A DNA stretch of 64,000 bases, from assembly GCF_000203815.1 (NCBI RefSeq), contig NW_004457713.1, positions 573,358-637,357 on the forward strand. The letters are read 5' to 3'. Source of the stretch: Cavenderia fasciculata. Taxonomy: Eukaryota; Evosea; Eumycetozoa; Acytosteliales; Cavenderiaceae. Under the pieces are notes generated by a model. The model searched no databases, was not told the origin of the DNA, and saw nothing but the letters and a program-made list of their open reading frames with translations. Shown piece by piece: positions 1 to 11,659 of this stretch; position 1 is the stretch's first letter; every line of letters begins with the position of its first letter. Both the position numbers and the translations under genes were made by a program.

Positions 1-3000
1 ACTTCTTTAACTATAACGATGGGAGGGGATTTTGATTTTTGAGCCTTTTTTAATTTTCTTTTTTCTCGCATTGAAGATTCCAGTGCAGATAGGGAAGTAT
101 CTATTTGAGCAATGGGAGTACCACTACTGTTTCTACGAGTCTTTACGCCAAAGAGAGATGGCGAGGTGTGTGGTGAGCGTCCGCTCACTGGTGTGGGAGA
201 AAGGGGTGTTGTGGGAGCCGACATGACACGGTGGCCACTACCGCCACCGCGAGGGGTAAGGGGTGGGTGCATAATGTCGACTCGCTCCTCTTCAAGTGCA
301 AGTTGGTGTTGTCTGTATTCGTCGTCGTCAAAGTCCTCTGTCCACGATCCACGATAATCTGCTGGCAGTACATCTTTGTATCCATCTCTCACCGAGTACT
401 GATCGGCCTCTCTGTACGTTGGTGTCACCACGTCTTTAAATATCATTGCTGATTTGTCTATAGTAGTAAAAATAGGTACGTATTTGTCGAGTTCAGGGTG
501 AGAGTCGGTCAGAAAAAACTTCTTTTCCTTTTCGTTTTCATCTACTTGCTTTTTTTTGGGTGTAGTTGTAGTAGTAGTAGTGGTAGAGGTAGAGGTAGTA
601 GAGGTAGAATTTCTTTTCTTTTGATCTGCTGCCGATGATTTTCTCACCGGTGTTGTTGGTTCTGGTTTCTGTGGTTTTTGTTTCTGTTGTTGTTCTTGTT
701 GTTTTTTCAATATATTATTATTTAAAGTATTAATATTATTATCTATAATATTATCAAGATTGATAGCTATATGACTATGATCTAAAGTTACATTATTTGT
801 ATTAGAAGAAGAGGATTGGTTTGTAGTCGTCGAATTATTAGTAGTATTGGTAGAATTGGTATTGGTATTAGAAGTAGAAAAAGATGTAATAGTAGTAGAA
901 GGATCATCTACTTTTTTCTTTTTTCTACCTCTAGCATCTTTTTTAGAATTTGTAGTTGTTGGATTCTCCATCACTACTACCCCTTCCTCTGCCACAACGG
1001 CACCATTTGCAGTCAATGTTGATTGATCCAATAATTCTCCCAAAGGTGGGAATTCACCATTTTCCTAAAATAAAAAATAAAAAGTAAATAATAAAGTAAA
1101 TATATATATATATATAAACCTTCTATATATCTATGTATCTATATTTTTTTGCTTACTCTTTTTCTTTTACAAGCAGCACATATACAAGTATTTTTACAAA
1201 ATGGACACCACCAAGGTTTTGGTCTTGTTTTCAAGACTGACACCTCCTTGTTGTAGTGTTTGGTGAGACAAGTTGAACAAAATCGTTTGTTGCATTTTGG
1301 CTTGTCGAGGAGAGCAGCTTGACATTGGACATATTCAAACTTTAGTGCTTTACATTGATGACACCAGCGTCCAGCATCCTCTCCATTCTTTTTTCTTTTC
1401 TTTTTCTCTGTGACTGTCTTGTCTGACGATTCGGCATCACCCATCTTGACATCACTGTCATGACCATTGACTGGACTACCATCACTACTATCTCCGCCAC
1501 CGTTACTCTTTGATACTTGGTCATTTGATCCTCCTCCTCCTTTTAAAGGTGATGCACCAGTTGATCCCAATACAGATGAAATGGTACTTGATATAGATTG
1601 AAAGGTATTTGATAACTTGTTTGAAATGGCTTGGAAAAATTGTGATGATTTCTCTTCTTCTTCTTCTTCCTCTTCCTTACCTCCTCCATCTTTAGTAGTT
1701 GATGATTTTTTAGATGAATTCTTTGCTTTCTTTTGTTGTTGTTGTTTAGAAGTAGTAGGTGGTGGTGGTGGAGGAAGAGTTGGTTTACTATTTTTCTTAT
1801 TATTCTTTGTATTATTCTTTGTATTATTTTTTGTATTGGCGGTTGGTTTCTTTGTTGGTTTCTTTGTTGTTGTTGTATCTGGTAACATATCAGAATGATC
1901 TTCAATATCAATCTCTTCATCTTCTGAAGTTTCATGATGATGATGACGACGATGATGATGATGATGAACCTTTTCTTCTTCTTCTTCTTCTTCTTCTTCC
2001 TCCTCTTCTTCTTCTTGTTGTTCAGATGAAATATCTTCAGATTCATCAGAATCATCTTCAACTATTGATATTTCTTGTTCATCTTCACTAAAATTATCTT
2101 CTTGTTCTTCCTCTTCTTCCATTTCATCTTCTTCAAAATCACTATTACTTGTTACACTTAGATTACTATTTGAACGTTTACGATTTCTAGTGTTGTTGTT
2201 GTTGTTGTTGTTATGAATGAGTGCATTTGGCAGTGGGAGACTAGTGGTCAATTGTTGTTGTCGTCTTGTTCGTCGCATTGGATTCAACGATGGAATGAGA
2301 GAGTTGGGGATATTCATGAGTTGGTTCTGAGTGGTGATCTTTTGTTGTCTGGGTTGAAGACCATTATTGATCCTAAACACCAAATTCTCTGTGTTGCTTG
2401 AACTTTCACTATCAAAACTATTGTTGTTTCCACCGCTACCGTCCTTGTTGGGTGTAGTACTTGTACTATTACTTGTGCTAGTGGTAGTCGAGGTAGTCGT
2501 AGTTGTAGAAGTTGGAGTAGTTGCACTTGGTTTCACAGTTGCACTATTGCTTCCTCTTGGTGTGGTGGTACCTCCTCCTCCTCCACCTCCTCCTGCTCCT
2601 TTCTTGTTATTGGTAGTATGATGCTGATGTGATGAACGTGGTGATGGTAAGAGTACTTGAGGTGACTTTGTAAAGATATTGTCAAATTGGTGGAATAGGA
2701 GTCTTGTCGATGGCGATGCAGGTGTCTGTTGGTCACGCTCTAAAAAGTGTCCAATTGCCGAATATGATGATGAAGATGAAGATGAAGATGACTGTTGATC
2801 TTTACCAGGTTTACCGTAAAGATGTGGTGAATCAAATAAAGATTTATTGATAAATGTCGATAAGGGAGATGCCTCGACCGCTGCTGCTGCTGTTGATATA
2901 TTTGGTGTTGTTGCAATATTATTGGTGGTGTGGTTTTGTTGTTGATGATGCTCAGCAGTTGTGTTGTTATGCACCTCTGGCGAGATGGTTTGAAAGGGAG

Positions 3001-3106
3001 TCGATGGCAATGGAGGATGTGGTGATGTTGTTGTTGTTGAGCTGACACAAACAGAAGATTCCTGTTGTTGTTGTTGTTGTGATAAATCTTTATTAAAAGT
3101 TACCAT
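1..3106 (-). CDS. CDCA7-like zf-4CXXC_R1 zinc-finger protein (3' end beyond window)
   Basis: Exon 1 is 1157-3106 and exon 2 runs from 1064 past the window edge; the intron 1065-1156 is GTAAGC..TTTTAG in phase 0. At least 1,004 residues are visible. I chose the ATG at 3104-3106 because the upstream in-frame codons contain no ATG. Residues 1 to about 560 are low complexity: Gln, Ser, Thr, Asn, a long Glu run next to a His run, and Lys-rich stretches. The end of exon 1 holds the only compact domain, with Cys pairs in the order CHQC, CNKRFCSTC, WWCPFC and CICAAC, which is the zf-4CXXC_R1 pattern of CDCA7 proteins. Exon 2 continues with FPPLGELLDQ, as the family does just after the finger, then another Thr/Asn/Lys-rich region. 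Known members act in the nucleus with HELLS-type chromatin remodelling. The nuclear role here is inferred from family. The extreme low-complexity expansion is typical of dictyostelids. Confidence 0.85.
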
Positions 3107-4063
3107 GAGAAATCGATTGGTTGTGTTATTAATAATATGAGCAATACAAAAAAAAATTAAATTAACTATTAGTGTGCGTTGGTGTGTGTGTGAATGAACA
3201 AACAAATAATTCTACTCGAGTGTCAGAGAGAGGGAGGGAGATACTATGAATGATGGATCTATTTCTTTCTTCTCTCGCTTTCTCGTGTGTATATATAAAT
3301 GGGTGTGGTTTATTGTTGTTGTTGTTGTTGTTGATTGTTGAGATATATTGATGTCATAATTCTTATCTTGGATATTATTATTATTATTATTTAATCTAAT
3401 GTATATAGTATAATATAGTATTTAAAGTAAAGTAAAGTAATTGTAATTCTTTTATACACTAGTGAGTAGTAGTAGTAGTAGTTGTATTGTTGTATATAAT
3501 AATAATAATAATATTGAATAGTTAACTCCAGGTGAGTAAGAGGGGAATACTCTCTCTCTAGCAGATGCACTCTCATGTTTGCTTTTTTTTTTTTTTTTTT
3601 TTCTTATAGTTTTGCAGTGGATCTCCCTCTCTCTGGTGTGGTTGGGAAAACCGCACGCAAGACAGTCTTTTTGAATTTTGGTGATGGTTCTCAAGACTTT
3701 TGTCGGGGAATGACCTCCCGCTCACTCATAGTTGACCCGACACAACGATTAAAAATATCTTGGGAGGATAGATAGACAGACAGACAGGCAACACAAAAAA
3801 GTAGTTTGATCCCAGATATTTATTGTTCCTCACCAATGTCATTGGAAATCCATAATTGAATAACTGTAATGATGCCCATCTAACTCTGATATTTTCAGTT
3901 AATTTTAAAACTAAACTAAACAAAAATAAATTATCGAATAACATCTGCTTGATGGTACTTGAGAGTATTATAGTTTGCGCTTGTAGCCATCCCTATCGAC
4001 ATACTATATACCATATAGTTTTGTCAAGATAAAGAAGTTGTAGTTGGTATATAGGGAAATTAT
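3107..4063. other. intergenic region, no gene recognised
   Basis: This stretch lies upstream of the CDCA7-like gene and downstream of the C1D-like gene, both on the minus strand. It contains simple repeats (GTT, ATT and AGT runs), a poly-T run near 3582-3602, and a less AT-rich block at about 3610-3775. The block can be read as a short open frame but has no start, splice context or homology that I recognise. The part nearest 3107-3400 is expected to hold the promoter of the minus-strand CDCA7-like gene. Confidence 0.5.
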
Positions 4064-4260
4064 TTATTTCTTTCTTTTCTTTTGTTCAGTTTCTTCTACA
4101 ATAAATAAATGAAAAAAAGGTTTGGATTAGTAAGTATAAAAATCTTAAAAATAGTTTTATGGTAAGATTAGACAATTCCAGCCATTCATGAATAATAAAA
4201 ATAAATTACTTACTTTTTGGTGGAAAATTATTATTATTATTATTGTTAGTATTATTGTTG

Positions 4261-4292
<32 letters not shown>

Positions 4293-4831
4293 TATATATT
4301 CATTTGAAGCAAGAGAATGTTGAATGATTCTTTTACTAGCTTCAGAGTCTATGGTCATTGATGGTTTCTGTTCTTTTTCATCTGCTACACCCGATTCTTT
4401 TTTCGATAATGATTGTAATTTTGTAATATAGTGTCTGATTCTATCCAATTCTGGTTTGACTTTATGATTGTGTGGTGAAACACCTTGAGTTTGTAAATAC
4501 ACTATAGAAAAAGAGTGTTGGTGTTAGTTTAGAGTTATTGGTTGAGTCATATAGAAAGAAAGAAAGAAAGAAACAAAGATGACTCGTTTGTTCAAATGAA
4601 ATTTAAAGGTCTCTCTGATCTTTCTCTCTCATTTTGTGTGTACATACTGAAAAATAAAGAATTTAAAGAGTATGCAACAAGGATATTTAATTTAGCAGAT
4701 TGGAGTGGTGTAAGATGTTGTTGATGGTCTTTCAAGGTATGATTGAAAAATGGCGATAATTGACCTTCGATCTTATCCAATATGCCTTCAAACTTGTTTA
4801 TATCATCTTCTAATTCGCTTGGTAAACTCAT
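4064..4831 (-). CDS. C1D / Rrp47 (Lrp1) family exosome cofactor
   Basis: There are three exons: 4648-4831, 4214-4501 and 4064-4095. Introns are GTATGT..CTATAG and GTAAGT..TTGTAG, and the spliced frame closes at 167 residues. The Sas10/C1D core is visible: an N-terminal helix (residues 1-35), then LTPLQSAKLNILVAYSLNSL and, across the first splice, FMYLQTQGVSP followed by the helix with VKPELDRIRHYITKL. This is the family signature that binds Rrp6 in yeast Rrp47 and human C1D. The C terminus has an Asn-rich run (about 130-155) and a short Lys-rich tail encoded mostly by the 32-nt last exon, as expected for RNA contact in this family. The predicted role is as a nuclear exosome cofactor in 3' processing of stable RNAs. 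Without the 32-nt exon the ORF would stop just after the splice donor, so that exon is the least certain part. Confidence 0.85.
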
Positions 4832-5276
4832 TTTTATATAAGATATTTATATATATGTATGTATATAGATAGATAGGTAGATATGAAACAAACAAATAGT
4901 ATGATTATTATTATTAATTATTGTACTTTTGTGTGTGTTTGAGAAACGACAGTTTCGATGCTCATGCAGCTCCTCTCCCTAAAAAATATTAATAATACAA
5001 AAATGTTTTTTAAAAAAACGAATCAAAAAGGGATGTGGGGTGGAGTTTTTTATTTATTTAATTTGGGCCGCAGCAACCCAACTCTCAAGTCTTGTAAATA
5101 AACAAAGATCTTTGTTACTTTATTTTAGTATACAGTATATAGTATATAGTATATAGTAGATAGTAGTAGTAGTAATAATACACACATACACACATATATA
5201 CATATACTTTAAAACCATTACTTTGTATCATTGCAAAACTAAAAAAAGAAGGAAGGAAGGAAGAAGGAAAGAAAGA
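4832..5276. promoter_or_regulatory. shared divergent promoter region (C1D-like / WDR5)
   Basis: This 445-bp gap separates two divergently transcribed genes, so both promoters should lie here. It is AT-rich with a tandem TATAGTA-type repeat at about 5128-5165 and oligo-T/oligo-A runs near each start. A less AT-rich stretch (about 4940-4980 and 5060-5090) interrupts it. No specific factor site is recognised. Confidence 0.4.
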
Positions 5277-6876
<1,600 letters not shown>

Positions 6877-7042
6877 TTATATGAACAGGACTAGATTATT
6901 ATAGATGAAAGGGATAGATATATACATTTATCTATACTCCTCTTTCTTTTTTTTCCCAATGTTGTTAATAATAAAATAAAACAATTTAAAAACAAATCAA
7001 AAAGAGTAATGATGATTTCAATTCAAACCAAGTACACAGAAA

Positions 7043-7393
7043 ATGACAGAAAATAAAGAATTAACAAGAGATGAACAGATTCAACAACGTATCAATGATA
7101 TACATAAATTGTTACCCGTTTGTTTCTATTGCAACGAAACTATACCTCTGATTGATATTTCTTTACATCTTCAAAATTGTCATGATGTGGACAGAGAAGC
7201 CTTGGAGTCCATTACAAAGGACAGCAACCCATGGGTAACAAGACAATTACAAAGTAAAATCACTCAATTACAAAGTGAAAATCAACAATTGGAAACAGAT
7301 TACAAAGTCTTATCTTCTAGGGGGGCAGTAAATCCCTTTGGTACCTCTTCAAGTTCCTATACACCATCCAGATCAAAAAAATTCAATAGATAA
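7043..7393 (+). CDS. small protein with UBZ4-like CX2CX11HX3C zinc finger and coiled coil (copy 1)
   Basis: A single exon encodes 116 residues, starting at an ATG preceded by AAA (the usual dictyostelid context). Residues about 10-25 form a helix (DEQIQQRINDIHKLLP). The finger CFYCNETIPLIDISLHLQNC follows, with spacing CX2CX11HX3C. That spacing, with Pro after the fourth finger position and hydrophobics before His, matches the UBZ4 (Rad18-type) ubiquitin-binding finger. Then come the conserved phrase ALESITKDSNPWVTRQL, a heptad-like coiled coil (about 70-95), and a Ser-rich basic end. Ubiquitin binding is inferred from spacing only. The gene is a paralogue of the copies at 7613 and 11145 and the relic at 7942. 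It sits just downstream of WDR5 on the same strand, with 166 bp between them. Confidence 0.7.
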   Translation: MTENKELTRDEQIQQRINDIHKLLPVCFYCNETIPLIDISLHLQNCHDVDREALESITKDSNPWVTRQLQSKITQLQSENQQLETDYKVLSSRGAVNPFGTSSSSYTPSRSKKFNR

Positions 7394-7612
7394 GATCTTG
7401 GAAACAAATAATAAATATAGTTTTAATTATATGAATCAAACTAGATTTTCATATTAAATGATAGAGTGGGGTTTTCCACTTTCTTCTATGTCTTTCTTTT
7501 AAATAAAATAAATTAATATTTCAATTAATATATATATGATATGAATTTATATATATATTAATTAAAGAGTCTTATATATATAAGAGTCACTCTTTCCTTT
7601 ACCTAAAAAAAA

Positions 7613-7912
7613 ATGCAAGATATAAAAGATTCTAAAAGTGATGTCAACAAACCATTTTCTGATTTATCAAGAGCTGAACAAATTCAATTTCGTATCAATG
7701 AAATAACCAAATTGCTACCAGTTTGTCTCTATTGCAAGGAAAGGATACCTCTGATCGGGATTGTATCTCATCTTCACAATTGCCATGATATTGGCAGAGA
7801 GGCTTTGGAGAAAATTACAAAGGACAGTAACCCATGGGAAACAGGGAAATTACAATCTGAAATCACTATTTTAAAAAACAAATTAAATAAGGATAGATCA
7901 ATATTAGGTTGA
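7613..7912 (+). CDS. small protein with UBZ4-like CX2CX11HX3C zinc finger (copy 2)
   Basis: A single exon encodes 99 residues and starts at AAAAAAATG. It aligns end to end with the 7043 copy: helix AEQIQFRINEITKLLP, finger CLYCKERIPLIGIVSHLHNC, then ALEKITKDSNPWETGKLQSEI and a shorter Lys-rich helix. Finger spacing is identical (CX2CX11HX3C). The protein lacks the Ser-rich C terminus of copy 1. It is followed at 7942 by the remains of another copy, so the family is expanding and decaying locally. Function is unknown; a ubiquitin-binding or small adaptor role is only inferred. Confidence 0.7.
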   Translation: MQDIKDSKSDVNKPFSDLSRAEQIQFRINEITKLLPVCLYCKERIPLIGIVSHLHNCHDIGREALEKITKDSNPWETGKLQSEITILKNKLNKDRSILG

Positions 7913-7941
7913 AGAACTTAAAATAATAAAAGAAACAACAT

Positions 7942-8002
7942 CCAGTTTGTATCTATTGCAAGGAAGGAGAATCTACCCTTGATCGATATAGTTTACCACT
8001 GA
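7942..8002 (+). pseudogene. relic of a UBZ4-like finger gene (copy 3 remains)
   Basis: Reading from 7942 gives PVCIYCKE, the first half of the finger. After a frame change the sequence from 7973 gives LPLIDIVYH followed by a stop. Together these match the finger of the neighbouring copy 2 with a frameshift between the two Cys and the His. Nothing upstream resembles the family N terminus. It is a decayed partial duplicate lying in the convergent gap between copy 2 and the aminopeptidase gene. Confidence 0.7.
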
Positions 8003-8103
8003 AAGACATAGTATTCTTCAAAATTAAACTTTATTTTATTACATAAATAAAAGAAATATAGAAATAATAAATTAAATTATTTCACTCAACAGTTATTTGT
8101 TAA

Positions 8104-10817
8104 TTATTTGTTTTGATTTTTAAACCAATTTGACAAATCTGATGAGAAGTAATTAAACCAATGATTATTAATAGTGATTGATTCAATGGATTGTTTAATG
8201 GTACGTAAACAAAGTGGAAGGGATTTATCATGGAGAAGGAACTTTTCTTTGGCAATCAATTCCTGTTCTGGTAGTCTTCTTGGGAGTGACGAGGTGATCA
8301 GACGAGCATACAACATATTTTGTTTGAAAATGGCATCAATCTTGTCAAAGTTGTCTGCAAAGTATTTAAAAGCTACGTCTCTTTGATCATTACCAATACC
8401 AAACCAAACCATATAAGTGTCTTGTGTCTTTACATGATTTGGATCGAGGGAATAGGTAAGAGCCTTTTCTACACAGTGGGGGATTTGTGACACACCCATA
8501 CAGAGTAAAAGAGAATTCTTTTCAGCTACAGCACTTGCTTTCTTGTGTAACTGTATGACCTTGTCCAATACAGTTTCATCACCATGACGAACGACGGTTG
8601 TTAACACTACGCTGGCAAGGTCATTGGAAAGTGGTTGGGTACCATTATAGTAGAGATCGAATCTTTTCTTGCATTCGTCGACCACTGGCTCATAGCCAAG
8701 CAGACCAAGACAAGAGTTAATCTTTGCACGAAGAAGACTGTCGTTGGATGGTTCCCCATCCTTGTTATTGAATCCTAGTCGGTTGTATATAGGTACGACT
8801 AGTTGTACGATAAAGGTTTTGAGGAGGTCTTTGTATGGTTGGTCATAGACAATATTGAGAATCAATGTCAATTTGTCAACGATGTGAGTCCAAACAAGAC
8901 ACTCGGTTTCATTCTTGTACGATGCGACGAGATCCATAAATACATTGATTGGTGTTTGACAACTTCTAGAGAGAGCAAAAGTGTCTACCAAAATACCCAA
9001 ACGATCGACTGACGATATCTCCAATGATTCGATAGCTGGAACAAGTGCTGCTATTATCTCCTTGTTGTATTGAATACGATAGTATCCGCTTTCCTTGTAG
9101 TTTGGTTTAAACCATTCACCCTTTTCAACTTTGAAAATGACACTATCCTTTTTACTTGGATCCAACAAAACTGATTGAAACTCTCCCTTTTTGCTAGATG
9201 CTTTTTGAATGGGAATGAAACATTTCCAAGTGTCTTGTTGTTGAGTAGTATCTTTTTTTAAGTAATTAAACTTTCTTTGACTAACAAGATACGATAAAGT
9301 TGTGGAGGTCTTTGAGGAGGAAGGGGATGAAGGGATTAAACTAAAAGTAATGACAGGGTAACCTGTAATCTTTGTATAATTGTCAATAAAGTCTTTGACA
9401 TTATCATTTGCCTTGAGTGAGATGCTGTCCCAGAGATCTTGGGTGTTTGCATTTTGCCATGCAAACTTGGTGAGGTAATGATTCAATCCTTGACGGAATG
9501 CATCACCGTACCGGAAATCGAGCATTTGAATGACCGATGCACCCTTTTTGTAAGAGATTGCGTCAAAGATCTCTGTGATTTGAGATGATTCGTGAACCTT
9601 TACTTCGATGGGATGACTACTCTCCAAACCATCCAAATCCATTACATCGGTTCTAAACTCACAATCCAACCATTGATTCCATTCTGGGAACAGTCTATCG
9701 GTGACCATGACACCCATATACGAGGCAAACCCTTCATTCAACCATAGTTGTGACCACCAATCCATTGTCACCAAGTTGCCAAACCATTGATGTGCCAATT
9801 CATGACCAATCACATTAGCAATTCTTTGTTTTGTTTTCAACGACGTTTTACTTGATGTCAACAATGCCGATTCCCGATAGATAATCAATGAGAAATTCTC
9901 CATTGCACCAAATGCAAACGCACCCACTGCAAGATGGTCGATTTTACGTAGTGGATATGGAATTTGAAAGTAGTCTTCAAAAAAGTCCAATACCTTGACA
10001 GCAACCTCTAAAGCAAAGTCACCCTTTTCCTCTTTACCAATTAATTGATAAATACGTGTAACAATTCCACTCTTTGTTTTACCTTCAACAAATTCAAATT
10101 CTCCAATTGCAAATGCTATAAACATTAATTAAATTAAAGGGTTATTAATAATCAAATCAATCATTTGTTTAATTGTTATTATTTATATTTATACATACCA
10201 ACAATATAAGTTGACATTTTTGGAGTACGAACAAAAGAAATTGTATGTGTACCATCACCATTGACAAGTGTAGATGATTCTGGTTGGTTACTAATTGCAG
10301 TTAGATGTTGTGGAATGGTGATAAGGATATCAAATTCAGCTTTGAGAGCAGGTTCATCGAAACAAGGAAAGGCACGACGCGCATCAGTTGCTTCGAATTG
10401 TGTAACACCCATGTATCTAGTCTCTCCAGATACAATGTATGGAGACCGATAGAATCCTTTCAACTTGTCATTAAGCATACCTGAAAAGTTGATCACCAAC
10501 GTAGCCACAGACCCAACAACCAACTCCTTTGCAAATGTAATGATTGCCACTTCATCCTTGGTGTCATACTCTACTTTAATTGCCTTTTCCTCGTGAGTAA
10601 CCGATTGTTGTTTGATCAATGCATCCTTTACATCAATCTCTATTGCATGTAAGATGATCTTGTTGGTTGCTCTCTTGACCTGTAATTCAATCGATACAGT
10701 TCCACTAAATGTAAACTGCTTTAAATCGATTGATTTGTACTCTAATAGATATCTATTTGGGATAACTAAATCAGGTAATACTAATCTATCCCCTTTATCT
10801 TCTAAATATGATGACAT
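8104..10817 (-). CDS. psaA: puromycin-sensitive aminopeptidase (M1 zinc metallopeptidase)
   Basis: Two exons (10199-10817 and 8104-10115) joined in phase 1 give 876 residues, the usual size of PSA. The splice joins MSTYIV to AFAIGEFEFVEG, as in the family. M1 hallmarks are all present: substrate-binding GAMEN at about 276-280, zinc site HELAH at 311-315 with the third ligand Glu about 334 (HEXXH-X18-E within NEGFASY), and the C-terminal ERAP1-like helical domain from about 510. There is no signal peptide or membrane segment, so it should be cytosolic. It removes N-terminal residues from peptides and unfolded substrates downstream of the proteasome. D. discoideum has a psaA of this type, so the symbol is by homology. 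Small finger genes flank it on both sides. Confidence 0.95.
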
Positions 10818-11144
10818 GTTAATATTAATTATTTATACACTTAGAAAAAAAGAAATAAAAAAAAATGGTGAAAAGGAAAATTAAATTTTTAATCATCAAC
10901 TTCACACCTCATTATGTTAACACTTAAATGGTTGTTAATTTAAATTACTCTCATTCATCGATCTAGAACCAGATTTAAATAGATTAATGAAGAATGAGTA
11001 TAAGGTTCTTTCCTCCTCTTTTATTGATTTTCAAAATTTTTATTTCAAACCATATTTAAATACTACTACTAGTATCAAAGAATTGGTTCATTTTATTTTC
11101 TTTCTTTTTTTGGATACCAAAAAATAACAATAACAACTAACTTG
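10818..11144. promoter_or_regulatory. divergent promoter region (aminopeptidase / finger copy 4)
   Basis: This is a 327-bp AT-rich gap between the minus-strand aminopeptidase and the plus-strand finger gene. Poly-A runs lie near 10845-10870 on the aminopeptidase side and poly-T near 11098-11111 on the other. No specific control site is recognised. Confidence 0.35.
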
Positions 11145-11421
11145 ATGTTTTCAGACAAATCAAGAAACGAACAAATACTGTCACTCATCAACGAGATAAA
11201 ACTATTGCTACCAGTTTGTATCTTTTGTAAGGAGACTATACCTATGGTTGAAATTCAAAGTCATCTATACCGCTGTCAAGAATTGTACAGAGAGGCCATT
11301 GAAAGACTATCAAAGGACAACAACCCATATGTAGAAAAGTTGGTACTGAAGAATCAAATTACAAGATGAAATCAAAGATTTAAATTTGAAGATTCAAAAG
11401 ATAGAAAGAACAAATAGATAG
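11145..11421 (+). pseudogene. UBZ4-like finger gene copy 4, frameshifted after the finger
   Basis: From the ATG at 11145 the frame encodes helix NEQILSLINEIKLLLP, finger CIFCKETIPMVEIQSHLYRC and AIERLSKDNNPYVEKL, then stops at 11367-11369 (74 residues). The +1 frame from 11356 continues the family coiled coil: KLQDEIKDLNLKIQKIER, ending at 11419-11421. Copy 2 has KLQSEI at exactly this point, so a one-base gain (or two-base loss) near 11345-11356 has cut the coiled coil. The finger itself is intact, so a truncated 74-residue protein could still be made. It is a recent pseudogene, a shortened gene or a sequencing error; I cannot tell which. Confidence 0.65.
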
Positions 11422-11659
11422 ATAGATAGATATCTTGATAACTTAGAGGAAATTGTACATAATAATAATTATTATTATTATTATTCAATCCTTGGAAAAA
11501 GAAAAAAAAATGATTAAAATATAAAGGTCCAAAGTTGTGATCTTCACCTTTTTTAAATGAATGAATTTCATTGTTTTTTGTTGTTTTAATTAATAAGATA
11601 TACAAATAATTTAAAGAAGTCTCAAAGAAGGAAGAAGAAGAAAGAAGGAGAGGAGAAGA

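Noticed and set aside
1617-2621. Long plus-strand open frames rich in Val, Leu, Phe and Ser
   Set aside because: They are the antisense of the Asn/Gln/Glu/Ser codon repeats in the CDCA7-like gene, which has a family domain on the minus strand.
3575-3775. Open plus-strand frame after a poly-T run
   Set aside because: Its start is a Phe run read from the poly-T tract, and no domain or conserved motif follows.
7501-7590. TATATA palindromes between finger copies 1 and 2 as a mobile-element end
   Set aside because: They are ordinary AT dinucleotide repeats without target duplication or an associated transposase.
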